From assembly GCF_004363095.1 (NCBI RefSeq), contig NZ_SNYO01000001.1, positions 310,001 through 374,000 on the forward strand: 64,000 bases of DNA, in the 5' to 3' direction. Within the stretch, counting starts at the first letter, position 1, and the number at the start of each line of letters is the position of its first letter. The notes beneath the pieces were generated by a model, which ran no database searches, was not told the origin of the DNA, and saw only the letters and a list, made by a program, of their open reading frames with translations. A program made the translations under genes and the position numbers. Source of the stretch: Actinomycetospora succinea. GTDB taxonomy: Bacteria; Actinomycetota; Actinomycetes; Mycobacteriales; Pseudonocardiaceae. Below are positions 27,168 to 36,581 of this stretch, in pieces.

Positions 27168-27922
27168 TGCTCGCCCACGTCGACCAGGGCTCCGGCCCGC
27201 CCGTCCTCCTCCTGCACGGCGGCGCGCTGGACCACCGCCTCTGGGAGCCCCAGATCCCCGAGCTGTCGCGGACCCACCGGGTCGTCGCGCCCGACCTGCG
27301 CGGCCACGGCGCCTCCGAGACCCCGACCGCGCCGTTCCGCCACGTCGACGACGTCGCCGCGCTCGTCCGCGACCTCGACCTCGCGCCGGTCACCGTCGCC
27401 GGCATCTCCCTCGGTGCCACCGTCGCCGTGGACCTGGCGCTCGAGGCGCCCGAGCTGGTGGCGCAGCTCGTGGTCAGCGGCGCCGGCGCGGGCGGGGCGG
27501 AGTTCCGCGACCCGGCGACGCTCGACCTCCTCGCCCGCTGGGCGGCGGCGGAGCAGGCCCGCGACCGCGCGCGCTGGACCGAGACCTTCCTCGAGCTGGG
27601 CTTCGGGGTGGGCCGGTCGTTCGACGACGTCGCGCCGGACGTCCTCGCGCACGTCCGGCGCATGACCGACGACACGCTCGACCACCACGTCCCCGACGGC
27701 ATGCCCGTCCTGCCCACGCCGGTCGCCGACGCCGCAGCCCGCGCGCGGGAGCTGACCCTCCCGGTGCTCGCGATCGTCGGCCTGCTCGACAGCCCCGACC
27801 ACCAGCGCATGGCCCGCGAGGTCGCCGACCGCGTCGTCGAGGTCCCGGGCGCCGGGCACTACCCCAACCTCGAGCGCCCCGACGTCGTCACGGGCGCCCT
27901 GCTCGCCTCCCTCCGTGCGTGA
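27167..27922 (+). CDS. alpha/beta hydrolase
   Basis: A 251-residue alpha/beta hydrolase: LLLHGGALDHRLW (oxyanion region), nucleophile elbow VAGISLGATVAV with Ser, and the catalytic His in GAGHYPNLERPD. The ATG at 27167 fits the fold start and leaves an almost non-existent 5' leader, so translation may be leaderless. Divergent from and probably repressed by the MarR protein. The stop codon lies inside a hairpin arm. Substrate unknown; esters or lactones are typical. Confidence 0.87.
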   Translation: MLAHVDQGSGPPVLLLHGGALDHRLWEPQIPELSRTHRVVAPDLRGHGASETPTAPFRHVDDVAALVRDLDLAPVTVAGISLGATVAVDLALEAPELVAQLVVSGAGAGGAEFRDPATLDLLARWAAAEQARDRARWTETFLELGFGVGRSFDDVAPDVLAHVRRMTDDTLDHHVPDGMPVLPTPVADAAARARELTLPVLAIVGLLDSPDHQRMAREVADRVVEVPGAGHYPNLERPDVVTGALLASLRA

Positions 27923-27955
27923 TCTTCTGAGCTATAGCTCAGAAGATCACGCACG
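27914..27955. terminator. perfect 19-bp hairpin between convergent genes
   Basis: Arms CGTGCGTGATCTTCTGAGC and its exact complement with loop TATA. It contains the stop codons of both convergent genes (27920-27922 on plus, 27947-27949 on minus). The outer arm GTGCGTGA is close to the GTGAGTGA of two other hairpins here. Confidence 0.75.
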
Positions 27956-28333
27956 TGAGACGCGGCGGATCCACAGCAGGCCCAGGACCGGGAGGACCAC
28001 GGGGACGAAGCCGTAGCCGATGCCGAAGTCCGACCACACCGTCGGGTCCGGGAAGTCCTGCGGGCGCAGCAGCGACAGCGTCCCGATCGCCAGCACGCCG
28101 ACCAGCTCGATCACCACCGCCACGAGCGCCACCCGCCGCGCCCCGCGGCCCAGCGCGACCGCGGCGACCAGGTACACCGCCGCCGCGAACGCCGAGAGCA
28201 GGTAGGCCTCCGGCGCGCGCTCGAACTGCACCGCGATCTGGTAGATCGCCCGGGCGCCCGCCGAGATCGCGAAGACCACGTACACGACCAGCAGGACGCG
28301 GCCGGGACCCGACGAGAGACGCTCAGCGGGCAC
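27947..28333 (-). CDS. four-helix integral membrane protein of unknown function
   Basis: A 128-residue protein with about four hydrophobic helices (VLLVVYVVFAISAGARAIYQIAV, YLLSAFAAAVYLVAAVALG, VALVAVVIELVGVLAIGTLSLL, FVPVVLPVLGLLWI). The only charged cluster is the C-terminal RRVSRA. It overlaps the preceding membrane gene by 11 bp, so the two are translated together and may form a complex. I do not recognise the family; paired small membrane proteins of this kind are frequent in actinobacteria. Confidence 0.72.
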   Translation of the reverse strand: MPAERLSSGPGRVLLVVYVVFAISAGARAIYQIAVQFERAPEAYLLSAFAAAVYLVAAVALGRGARRVALVAVVIELVGVLAIGTLSLLRPQDFPDPTVWSDFGIGYGFVPVVLPVLGLLWIRRVSRA

Positions 28334-28697
28334 CGGTCACCGCCCACACCTGGCCCGTGCGCAGCAACAGCACCGCGAGCGTGACGCCCGCGACCGCCAG
28401 CACGACCGAGCCGTACCGGGTCCGCTCGCCGTGGGCCAGCGCGGCCCCGATCGGCAGGACCGCCAGCATCGCGATCAGGTACCCGACGATCTCGACGACG
28501 GCGCCGGTGGTGCGCCCGCCCTCGACGACCAGCCCGACGACGATCACGAGCGCGACGACCAGCGCGATGCCCTCGAGCACCAGCAGCCCGATGCGGTGGC
28601 CGAAGGTCGGGGCCTGCCCGATCACCGCGGAGACCACGCACCACAGCGCCCACGCGAGGGCGAGCGCGAGGACCACGAAGGTCAGGCCGACGATCAC
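28323..28697 (-). CDS. integral membrane protein of unknown function
   Basis: A 124-residue, very hydrophobic protein with four predicted helices and a short cytoplasmic loop (AHGERTRYG). Starts with GTG at 28697, 10 bp after the Lrp-type regulator stop, and overlaps the next gene by 11 bp. The arrangement Lrp regulator, membrane protein, membrane protein suggests one transcript. Transport is possible but nothing in the sequence proves it. Confidence 0.7.
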   Translation of the reverse strand: MIVGLTFVVLALALAWALWCVVSAVIGQAPTFGHRIGLLVLEGIALVVALVIVVGLVVEGGRTTGAVVEIVGYLIAMLAVLPIGAALAHGERTRYGSVVLAVAGVTLAVLLLRTGQVWAVTGAR

Positions 28698-28707
28698 GGT
28701 CGGCAGC

Positions 28708-29220
28708 CTACGAGCCGGGCACGGGGACGGGCCGGAGGTGGTCGAAGATCAGGCTGGTGACGGTGCCCGCCACGTCGCGGTGGGCGTTGAGCCGGGCGAC
28801 GAGGTCGCGCAGCGCGCCGGTGCCCGCCGTCGCCACGTGCAGCAGGTAGTCGTCCTCGCCGGCGACGAAGTACACGTCGCGGACCTCCGGCAGGCGCCGC
28901 ACCAGCCCCGTGAACTCGCCGAGCCGGTCGCGCGCGTCGCTCTGCAGCCGCACCGAGATCATCGCCTGCAGGGGCAGCCCGACCGCCGCGGGATCGACGT
29001 CGGCGTGGTACCCGCGGATGACCCCGCGCTCGCGCAGCGACCGCACGCGCGCGAGGCACGTCGACGGGGCGACGCCGACGGCCTCGGCGAGCGCGGCGTT
29101 GGTGATGCGGGCGTCGGCGACGAGGTGGGCCAGCAGGGCGCGGTCGACCTCGTCGAGCGCCCGCACATCGTTCGGCGACAGAACCGCCGGACGCGGCACG
29201 TCGTCCGATCCTTCACGCAC
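28708..29220 (-). CDS. Lrp/AsnC family regulator of alanine dehydrogenase (AldR-like)
   Basis: A 170-residue protein with an N-terminal HTH (LDEVDRALLAHLVADARITNAALAEAVGVAPSTCLARVRSLRERGVIRGYHADVD) and a C-terminal RAM effector domain (VRDVYFVAGEDDYLLHVAT). It is divergent from alanine dehydrogenase at 29314, the arrangement known for AldR/ald in mycobacteria, where the regulator responds to amino acids such as alanine. A candidate site lies between them at 29230-29247. Confidence 0.87.
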   Translation of the reverse strand: MREGSDDVPRPAVLSPNDVRALDEVDRALLAHLVADARITNAALAEAVGVAPSTCLARVRSLRERGVIRGYHADVDPAAVGLPLQAMISVRLQSDARDRLGEFTGLVRRLPEVRDVYFVAGEDDYLLHVATAGTGALRDLVARLNAHRDVAGTVTSLIFDHLRPVPVPGS

Positions 29221-29229
29221 AACGCGAAT

Positions 29230-29247
29230 CTACAGAATCATCTGCAG
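29230..29247. promoter_or_regulatory. candidate Lrp/AldR binding site
   Basis: CTACAGAATCATCTGCAG is an imperfect palindrome (6 of 7 arm positions, spacer ATCA) in the AT-richer intergenic region between the Lrp-type gene and ald. It is the only obvious dyad there. Confidence 0.45.
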
Positions 29248-29313
29248 CGATGTACCAATCATGGCGCAGGAACTTCACGCTGGAGGGGAGACGCCGACGG
29301 ACGGAGATGGACG

Positions 29314-30411
29314 ATGAAGGTCGCGGTGCCCGCCGAGGTCAAGGACAACGAGTTCCGGGTGGCCCTGACGCCCGGCGGCGTGCGCGAGCTCGTCGCCCAC
29401 GGCCACGACGTGACCGTCGAGCAGGGCGCGGGCCTGGGCTCCGCGTTCGGCGACGACGAGTACAAGGAGGCCGGCGCCCGCATCCTCGCCGACGCCGACG
29501 CCGTGTGGGGCGACGCCGACATGGTCGTCAAGGTCAAGGAGCCGGTCGCCTCGGAGTACCACCGCCTCCGGGAGGACCTGACGCTCTTCACCTACCTCCA
29601 CCTCGCCGCCTCCCGCGCGTGCACCGAGGCCCTCCTCGACGCCGGCACCACGGCGATCGCCTACGAGACCGTCACCCGGAACGGCGCGCTGCCCCTGCTC
29701 GCCCCGATGAGCGAGGTCGCGGGCCGCCTCGCCCCGCAGGTCGGCGCGTACCACCTCATGCGCTCGAACGCCGGCCGCGGCCTGCTGCTCGGCGGCGTCC
29801 CCGGTGCGCCCGCGGGCCACGTCGTCGTCATCGGCGGCGGCGTCTCCGGCGCGAGCGCGGTCCAGATGGCGGTCGGCATGCACGCCCGCGTCACCGTGCT
29901 GGACACCAACCTCGACACGTTGCGCGCCCTCGACGCCCGCTACGCCGGCCGCGTGCAGACGATGTACTCGAGCGTCGACAACCTCGAGCGCGCCGTGCTC
30001 GACGCCGACCTCGTCGTCGGCGCCGTCCTCATGCCGGGTGCCAAGGCCCCGACGCTGGTGCCCGACGCCCTCGTCGCCCGCATGAAGCCGGGCGCCGTGC
30101 TCGTCGACATCGCCATCGACCAGGGCGGCTGCTTCGCGTCCTCGCACCCGACGACGCACTCCGACCCGACGTTCCCGGTCCACGACACGCTCTTCTACTG
30201 CGTGGCGAACATGCCCGGCGCGGTGCCGAACACCTCCACCCACGCGCTGACCCACGCGACGCTGCCGTTCACGCTCGCGCTCGCCGACCGCGGCTGGCGC
30301 GACGCCGTGGCCGCCGACGCCGGGCTCGCCGATGGTCTCGCGACCCACGCGGGCGCGCTCTACAGCGCCGCCGTCGGCGAGGCGCACGGCCTCCCCGTCA
30401 GCGCTCTCTAG
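29314..30411 (+). CDS. ald: alanine dehydrogenase
   Basis: A 365-residue NAD-dependent enzyme close to the family length of about 370. It has MKVAVPAEVKDNEFRVALTP, the substrate-binding MVVKVKEP, the catalytic His in FTYLHLAA, NAD Rossmann motif VVVIGGGVSGASAV, and DIAIDQGGCFASSHPTTHSDPTF. It interconverts L-alanine with pyruvate and ammonia. GGAGATGG lies just before the ATG. The stop codon shares CTAG with the stop of the convergent small gene at 30408, so the gene ends overlap with no terminator between. Confidence 0.95.
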   Translation: MKVAVPAEVKDNEFRVALTPGGVRELVAHGHDVTVEQGAGLGSAFGDDEYKEAGARILADADAVWGDADMVVKVKEPVASEYHRLREDLTLFTYLHLAASRACTEALLDAGTTAIAYETVTRNGALPLLAPMSEVAGRLAPQVGAYHLMRSNAGRGLLLGGVPGAPAGHVVVIGGGVSGASAVQMAVGMHARVTVLDTNLDTLRALDARYAGRVQTMYSSVDNLERAVLDADLVVGAVLMPGAKAPTLVPDALVARMKPGAVLVDIAIDQGGCFASSHPTTHSDPTFPVHDTLFYCVANMPGAVPNTSTHALTHATLPFTLALADRGWRDAVAADAGLADGLATHAGALYSAAVGEAHGLPVSAL

Positions 30412-30650
30412 CCCGCCTCGCGCCGCGCGTAGGACACCGCGGCCATCGAGGCCCGGGCCGACGCGAGCACCGAGGCCCAGTCCGCGTCCCCCGCGCCCGC
30501 GCGCATTGCCAGCAGCGCGCGGGCGCAGAGCGCCGCCTCGTGCGCGGCCCACAGCAGCGGGTCGCGGTCGGACGGCGGTGCCGCGAGGTGCTCGACCACC
30601 GCGGCGAGGTGGCCGTCGACGTCGTCGAGACCGGTGGCGGGTGCGCTCAC
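30408..30650 (-). CDS. 80-residue helical protein, last gene of carbamoyltransferase/ACP operon
   Basis: A small protein predicted as helical (DVDGHLAAVVEHLAAPP, LLWAAHEAALCARALLAMRAG, WASVLASARASMAAVSYARRE). It starts with GTG overlapping the carrier-protein stop by 4 bp, which ties it to the operon. I do not recognise a family. Size and place suggest an accessory protein that binds the carrier protein or another enzyme of the pathway. Its stop overlaps that of ald on the other strand. Confidence 0.65.
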   Translation of the reverse strand: MSAPATGLDDVDGHLAAVVEHLAAPPSDRDPLLWAAHEAALCARALLAMRAGAGDADWASVLASARASMAAVSYARREAG

Positions 30651-30904
30651 GCGGTGACCCCGACCTCGGTGAGGAACGCGGCCATCGCGTCGATGCTGCG
30701 GAAGCGGTCGATGTCGAAGTCGTCGAGCGGCAGCTGGCACCCGAAGGTGTCCTCCAGGCCGACGATCAGCGTCACCAGGGCGAGCGAGTCGAGCAGGCCC
30801 TCGGCGACCAGGTCGGTGTCGGCGCTGGGCACCTCGACCCCGAGCCGGTCGCGGACCAGGTCGGTCAGCCGCTCGGTCAGGGGCCCGGTGGTGGCGTCGG
30901 GCAT
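30647..30904 (-). CDS. acyl/peptidyl carrier protein
   Basis: An 85-residue carrier protein with the phosphopantetheine attachment Ser in GLLDSLALVTL, preceded by the usual helix 1 (LTERLTDLVRDRLGVE) and followed by FRSIDAMAAFL. It has no catalytic domain of its own. It begins 2 bp after the adenylation enzyme stop, so the pair probably forms an aminoacyl- or acyl-S-carrier, comparable with DltA/DltC or free-standing NRPS loading. A phosphopantetheinyl transferase must come from elsewhere in the genome. Confidence 0.9.
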   Translation of the reverse strand: MPDATTGPLTERLTDLVRDRLGVEVPSADTDLVAEGLLDSLALVTLIVGLEDTFGCQLPLDDFDIDRFRSIDAMAAFLTEVGVTA

Positions 30905-30906
30905 GC

Positions 30907-32477
<1,571 letters not shown>

Positions 32478-32481
<4 letters not shown>

Positions 32482-33494
32482 GCCCCCACCGCCGCGCCGG
32501 CCCGGGCGAACACCTCGCCGGCGTGGCCGAGGTCCTCGGCCGCGGGCGGGATGTCCAGCACGAACACGTCGGTCCCGCGCTCGACGTAGCGGGCGACCTC
32601 GGCCGCGACCCGGTCGTGCGAGCCGACCAGGTAGGGGCAGAACGACTGGTAGTTCTCGAACGGGCCGAGCCAGTACGGGTCCGGTTCGGCGTCGAGCTCG
32701 GCCGGCGGCGTCGGCGCCTTCGCGGCGGCGGCGAGCTGGTGGTGCCAGTGCGAGTCGGAGACCCGCATCGCCATCGCGTGGGCGACCTGGCCCGCGCGGT
32801 CGGCCGGGAAGCGCTCGTGGGCCACGCGCCACGCCTCGTCGGCGTCGTCGCGGGCGATGATCCCCATCCGCACCCCGCCGCCGGTGGGGGCGTCGGTGTC
32901 GGTGCCCGCCCCGAGCGGCTCGGGGTAGCGGATCGGCGTCGCCCCGATCTCCTCGGCCGCCGCGCGGCCGGCGGGGGAGGAGCCGGAGATCAGGACCTCG
33001 GGCATGAGCTCGGTCGGCAGGGGCGGGGCGAGGCGCAGGTTCTCCACCTGGTGCCAGCGCCCGTCGCGGGTGACGGTCTCGCCGCGCAGCAGGGCGGTGA
33101 GGATCTGGGTGTACTCGACGGTGCGCGCGTAGCGGTCGTCGTGCTCGGTGCGGTCGCCCAGCGCGACGAGGTCGTTCTTGAAGCCCCCGGCGAGCATGTT
33201 GAGGTGCACGGAGCGCCCGTGCAGGTACGCGAGCGAGGAGACCATCGACGCCGCGGTGTACGGGTGCATGTACACCGGCTGCACGGCCACCAGCGGGGCG
33301 AGGCGCGTCGTCGCGGCGATCGCCGTCTGCGACACGAGCCACGGGTCGGCGATGCCGTTGTCGGTGTAGACGAGCATCCCGGCGCAGCCGGCCTCCTCGC
33401 TCCAGCGCGCCGTCGCGGCGACCGCGTCGAGGTAGTCGGCGGCCGCCACGTCCTTGGACTGCGGGCAGGTCGAGTAGACCGTCAGACCGGTCAT
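32478..33494 (-). CDS. LLM class flavin-dependent monooxygenase
   Basis: A 338-residue luciferase-like monooxygenase of SsuD type: LTVYSTCPQSKDVAAADYLDAVAATARWSEEAGCAGMLVYTDNG, then SVHLNMLAGGFKND and HDDRYARTVEYTQIL, with PEVLISGSSPAGRAAAEEIG as the FMN-phosphate region. Such enzymes use reduced FMN from a separate reductase and O2. Within this operon it probably hydroxylates or cleaves a carrier-bound or free intermediate. Coupled by ATGA overlaps to both neighbours. Confidence 0.87.
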
Positions 33495-34600
33495 CCGGGC
33501 ACCCCCTGGGGCCAGAGCACGTGGTGGCCCATCCACCACTCGCCGTCGAGTCGGGTGAGGAGCGTGTCGTCGGCGTCGAGGGCCGCGAGCACGCCGGGGT
33601 CCTGCGAGTCGACGAGCGCCCAAGCGGCCGGGCGCACGAGGCAGCGCCGTTCCCGGACGGCCTCGGCGAGCGAGGGCTCGAGCCGCCCGGACACGGCGGC
33701 CGCGCCGCGGGCGTCGGCGTCGGCGACGAGGTGGTCGAGCACGGGGCCCGGGTCGGGCGTGGTGCTCGCCAGCTGCTGGACCTGCACGATCCCGCCCTCG
33801 GGGGCGAACGCGACGTACCAGCCGACCACCTTGCCCCCGCGCCGGCGCACGAGCGTGCGGACGACCTCGCCGCGCACCGGCGCCACCGTGTCGAGCTCGG
33901 TGAACAGGGCGGTGAGGTAGCGCGCGTCGTAGTCCGGGTGCAGGCGCCAGTGCCGCGGGGCCTCGGCCATCTGCTCGACCAGGGCCTCGACGGTCAGCGG
34001 CTCCCCGATGAGCTCCGGGTCGGGCGCCGGCGCGGGCCGCGCGCCGATCCGCGGGACCCGGCGCACGAGCGCGTCGACGCCGCCCCCGGCCGTGCGCAGC
34101 GGGCCCGGGATCGCCCGGCCGCGGTTGCCGAGGTACGTGGCGACGGTCGACGTCGGGCGCAGCACGCGGTACCACGCGAACGACGGCGCCGTGCGCACGC
34201 GACCGCGCAGCTGGCGCCACATCCGCCGCATGAGGTCGGTGGCGCCGTCGGTGATCGTCAGGTCCTGCGGGCCGCGCAGGTAGGCCCGCGTGAGCAGGGC
34301 GCCGATCCCCGGGGTCGACGGGTCCGCCACGAGGTGCCCCGAGCAGGCGACCCGCAGCGCCCGCCCGTCGAGGCGCAGCCGGCGCGGGTAGGAGCCCAGG
34401 AAGCCGACGACCGTGCCGTCGGACCCCTCGGCGACCAGCGGCGGGATCTCCGGATCCGCCCAGACGGCGTCCAGCGTCGTCCGGGCCAGGTAGCCGGCCA
34501 GGGGCGCCGGCGGTGTGTCCCCGCCGGAGCGGGCGAGGCGCTCGTAGAGCGCGGCGACGGCGGGCAGGTCCTCCCGCAGCAGGGGGCGGATTCCGGTCAT
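33491..34600 (-). CDS. GNAT-like acyltransferase (two-domain)
   Basis: A 369-residue protein. The N-terminal part (TGIRPLLREDLPAVAALYERLAR, VVGFLGSYPRRLRLDGRALRVACSGHLVADP) looks like a GNAT fold; the C-terminal half (WRLHPDYDARYLTALFTELD, VVRTLVRRRGGKVVGWYVAFAP) has a second GNAT-like pattern. The consensus acetyl-CoA loop is weak, so the acyl donor could be the carrier protein rather than CoA. It overlaps the carbamoyltransferase stop by ATGA and is clearly in the same operon. Role inferred: acyl or aminoacyl transfer in product assembly. Confidence 0.72.
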   Translation of the reverse strand: MTGIRPLLREDLPAVAALYERLARSGGDTPPAPLAGYLARTTLDAVWADPEIPPLVAEGSDGTVVGFLGSYPRRLRLDGRALRVACSGHLVADPSTPGIGALLTRAYLRGPQDLTITDGATDLMRRMWRQLRGRVRTAPSFAWYRVLRPTSTVATYLGNRGRAIPGPLRTAGGGVDALVRRVPRIGARPAPAPDPELIGEPLTVEALVEQMAEAPRHWRLHPDYDARYLTALFTELDTVAPVRGEVVRTLVRRRGGKVVGWYVAFAPEGGIVQVQQLASTTPDPGPVLDHLVADADARGAAAVSGRLEPSLAEAVRERRCLVRPAAWALVDSQDPGVLAALDADDTLLTRLDGEWWMGHHVLWPQGVPG

Positions 34601-36363
34601 GCGTCCTTCGTCGTCGCCCGGGGCTCCACGACGTACCCCTCGATGTAGAGGCGGTCGAGAGCGATCCCGGCGAACGTGTCGAGCGCCGTGCCCGGCGCCA
34701 TGATCAGTGGCTGGCCCTTGACGTTGAACGACGTGTTGACCACGACGCCCGAGCCCGTGCGTGCCTTGACCTCGCGCAGCAGGCGGGCGAAGCCGGGGGC
34801 GAGGTCGTCGCGCACCGTCTGGATGCGCGCGGAGTCGTCGGCGTGGACGATCCCGTCGACCACGGCGCGGGCCTCGGGGCGGACCTGCGCGGTGCACAGC
34901 ATGTACCGGTCGGGCTCGAATCCGCGTGTGACGAACAGCCGGTCGACGTCCTCGTCCAGCACGGCGGGCGCGAACGGCCGGAACGCCTCGCGGAACTTCA
35001 CCGCGCCGTTGATCCGCTCCTTGATCCGGTCGCCGTCGGGGCGGGCCAGGATCGAGCGGTGCCCCAGGGCGCGCGGCCCGAACTCCATGCGCCCGGAGAA
35101 CCAGGCGACGATCCGGTCGGCGGCGATGTCCTCGGCGGCGCGGGCGTAGTACTCGTCGGTCTCGCCGAGCCAGGTCCACGTCAGCTCGGGGCGCGCCTCG
35201 AGGGCCTCGCGCACGTCGTCCGGGGTGTAGGACGGGCCGAGGTACGGGTCGAACGGCCCGGTGACGGGCGCGAGCCCGCCGCCCTCGGTGCGCGCCACGT
35301 GCCACGCGGCGCCCGGCGCGGTGCCGTCGTCGCCGGAGGCCGGCTGGACGAACATCGCGTCGACGCCGGGCAGGTCGGCGATCGACTGGTTGGCCTTGCA
35401 GTTGAGGAACGTGCCGCCCGCCAGCGCGAGGTGGCGCTCGCCGGTGCGCTCCAGCCAGTGGCCGACGAGCTCGACGAGCACGGTGGTCAGGCGCTCCTGC
35501 AGCGCGGCGGCGAAGTCCGCCTCGTCGCGGTGGATGTCGCCGTCGGGGGTCTGCGGGGTGAACGCCGCCTCGGCGAGGAAGGCGCGGGCGTGCGGGTAGC
35601 CCGCGGCGGGCTCGGTGAGGCTGCCCGCGGGCCAGTCGACGACCACGGTGCCGCGCTCGAGGTCGGCGCGGGCGAGCTTCTCGAACACCGGCCGGAACCG
35701 CTCGGGGTCGCCGTAGGGCGCGAGGCCCATGACCTTGTACTCGTCGTTGTTGAACTGGAACCCGAGGAACCGGGTCGCGATCGAGTACAGGATGCCGAGC
35801 GACGCGGCGATGGGGACGGTGTGCAGCAGCTCGAGCTCGTCACCCTCGGCGCGGAAGATCGAGAGCGACTCCGCCTCGCCCATGCCGTCGCTGACGACGA
35901 CGAGCGCGCGGTCGAACCCGCTCGGGGCGAGCGCGGACTCGGCGTGCGCGACGTGGTGGCGCACCGGGCGGAAGCGTTCGGTGACCCGCGACCAGCCGAG
36001 CTCGGTGAGCCCGTCGGTGACGGTGGTGCTCGCGTAGACCTCGTCGAACGGGGCGCCCGCGATCTGGAAGGCGCGGCGGTGGCGCTCGTAGTCGAAGCCG
36101 TGGGCGATGAGGTCGACGTCGTCGGGCGTGACCCCGGCGTCGGCCAGGCAGGACGCGATGGCCTGCACCGGCAGCGACCCGGTGCCCTTCTCGCCGGTGA
36201 ACCTCTCCTCCGAGGCGGCCGCGACGAGGCGGCCGTCGACGATCAGGGCGGCCGCGCTGTCGAGGCCCTGACAGATGCGCTCGTCGAGCGGTGCGATGTC
36301 GGGGTTCGTGGCTCGCAGGTGCTCCTGCGAGTGCGGCAGACCGGACAGGCCGAGAACGATCAC
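34597..36363 (-). CDS. NodU/TobZ-type carbamoyltransferase
   Basis: A 588-residue carbamoyltransferase. The N-terminal Kae1-like ASKHA domain has MIVLGLSG, DSAAALIVDGRLVAAASEERFTGEKG, the metal-binding RHHVAHAESA and VVVSDGMGE. The C-terminal domain has EFGPRALGHRSILARP, KFREAFRPFAPAVL and VVNTSFNVKGQPL. These enzymes make carbamoyl-AMP from carbamoyl phosphate and ATP and transfer the carbamoyl group, usually to a hydroxyl of a natural product. It is the first gene of the six-gene operon; the GTG at 36363 has AGAGGAG 5 bp upstream. Confidence 0.93.
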   Translation of the reverse strand: MIVLGLSGLPHSQEHLRATNPDIAPLDERICQGLDSAAALIVDGRLVAAASEERFTGEKGTGSLPVQAIASCLADAGVTPDDVDLIAHGFDYERHRRAFQIAGAPFDEVYASTTVTDGLTELGWSRVTERFRPVRHHVAHAESALAPSGFDRALVVVSDGMGEAESLSIFRAEGDELELLHTVPIAASLGILYSIATRFLGFQFNNDEYKVMGLAPYGDPERFRPVFEKLARADLERGTVVVDWPAGSLTEPAAGYPHARAFLAEAAFTPQTPDGDIHRDEADFAAALQERLTTVLVELVGHWLERTGERHLALAGGTFLNCKANQSIADLPGVDAMFVQPASGDDGTAPGAAWHVARTEGGGLAPVTGPFDPYLGPSYTPDDVREALEARPELTWTWLGETDEYYARAAEDIAADRIVAWFSGRMEFGPRALGHRSILARPDGDRIKERINGAVKFREAFRPFAPAVLDEDVDRLFVTRGFEPDRYMLCTAQVRPEARAVVDGIVHADDSARIQTVRDDLAPGFARLLREVKARTGSGVVVNTSFNVKGQPLIMAPGTALDTFAGIALDRLYIEGYVVEPRATTKDA

Positions 36364-36581
36364 GGCGCTCCTCTGGGGATAGGACACGACGTTGTGAGCG
36401 GTTCCACTATTGCGTGAGCGCTGCTTCCTCTGTCGTGGGGGGTCACCCCGTGAAAGGGTCGACCGTTGCGGTCCGGGACAAGTCGGACAACTCTCCGCGT
36501 CCTGTGTGACGGAAGACGCGTGGGGGCGCCGCGAAGTTCCCCCGGGCGTGAGCGCCGCCTCCGCCGGGCACCATCCCGACC
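36364..36581. promoter_or_regulatory. divergent intergenic region of the carbamoyltransferase operon and the ABC-class ATPase
   Basis: This 218-bp region must hold the promoters of both divergent units. I see a small dyad GTCCG-N8-CGGAC near 36472-36489 and a G-rich segment GGGGGGTCACCCC near 36437, but no convincing -35/-10 pair. No reading frame in it looks coding. Confidence 0.4.
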
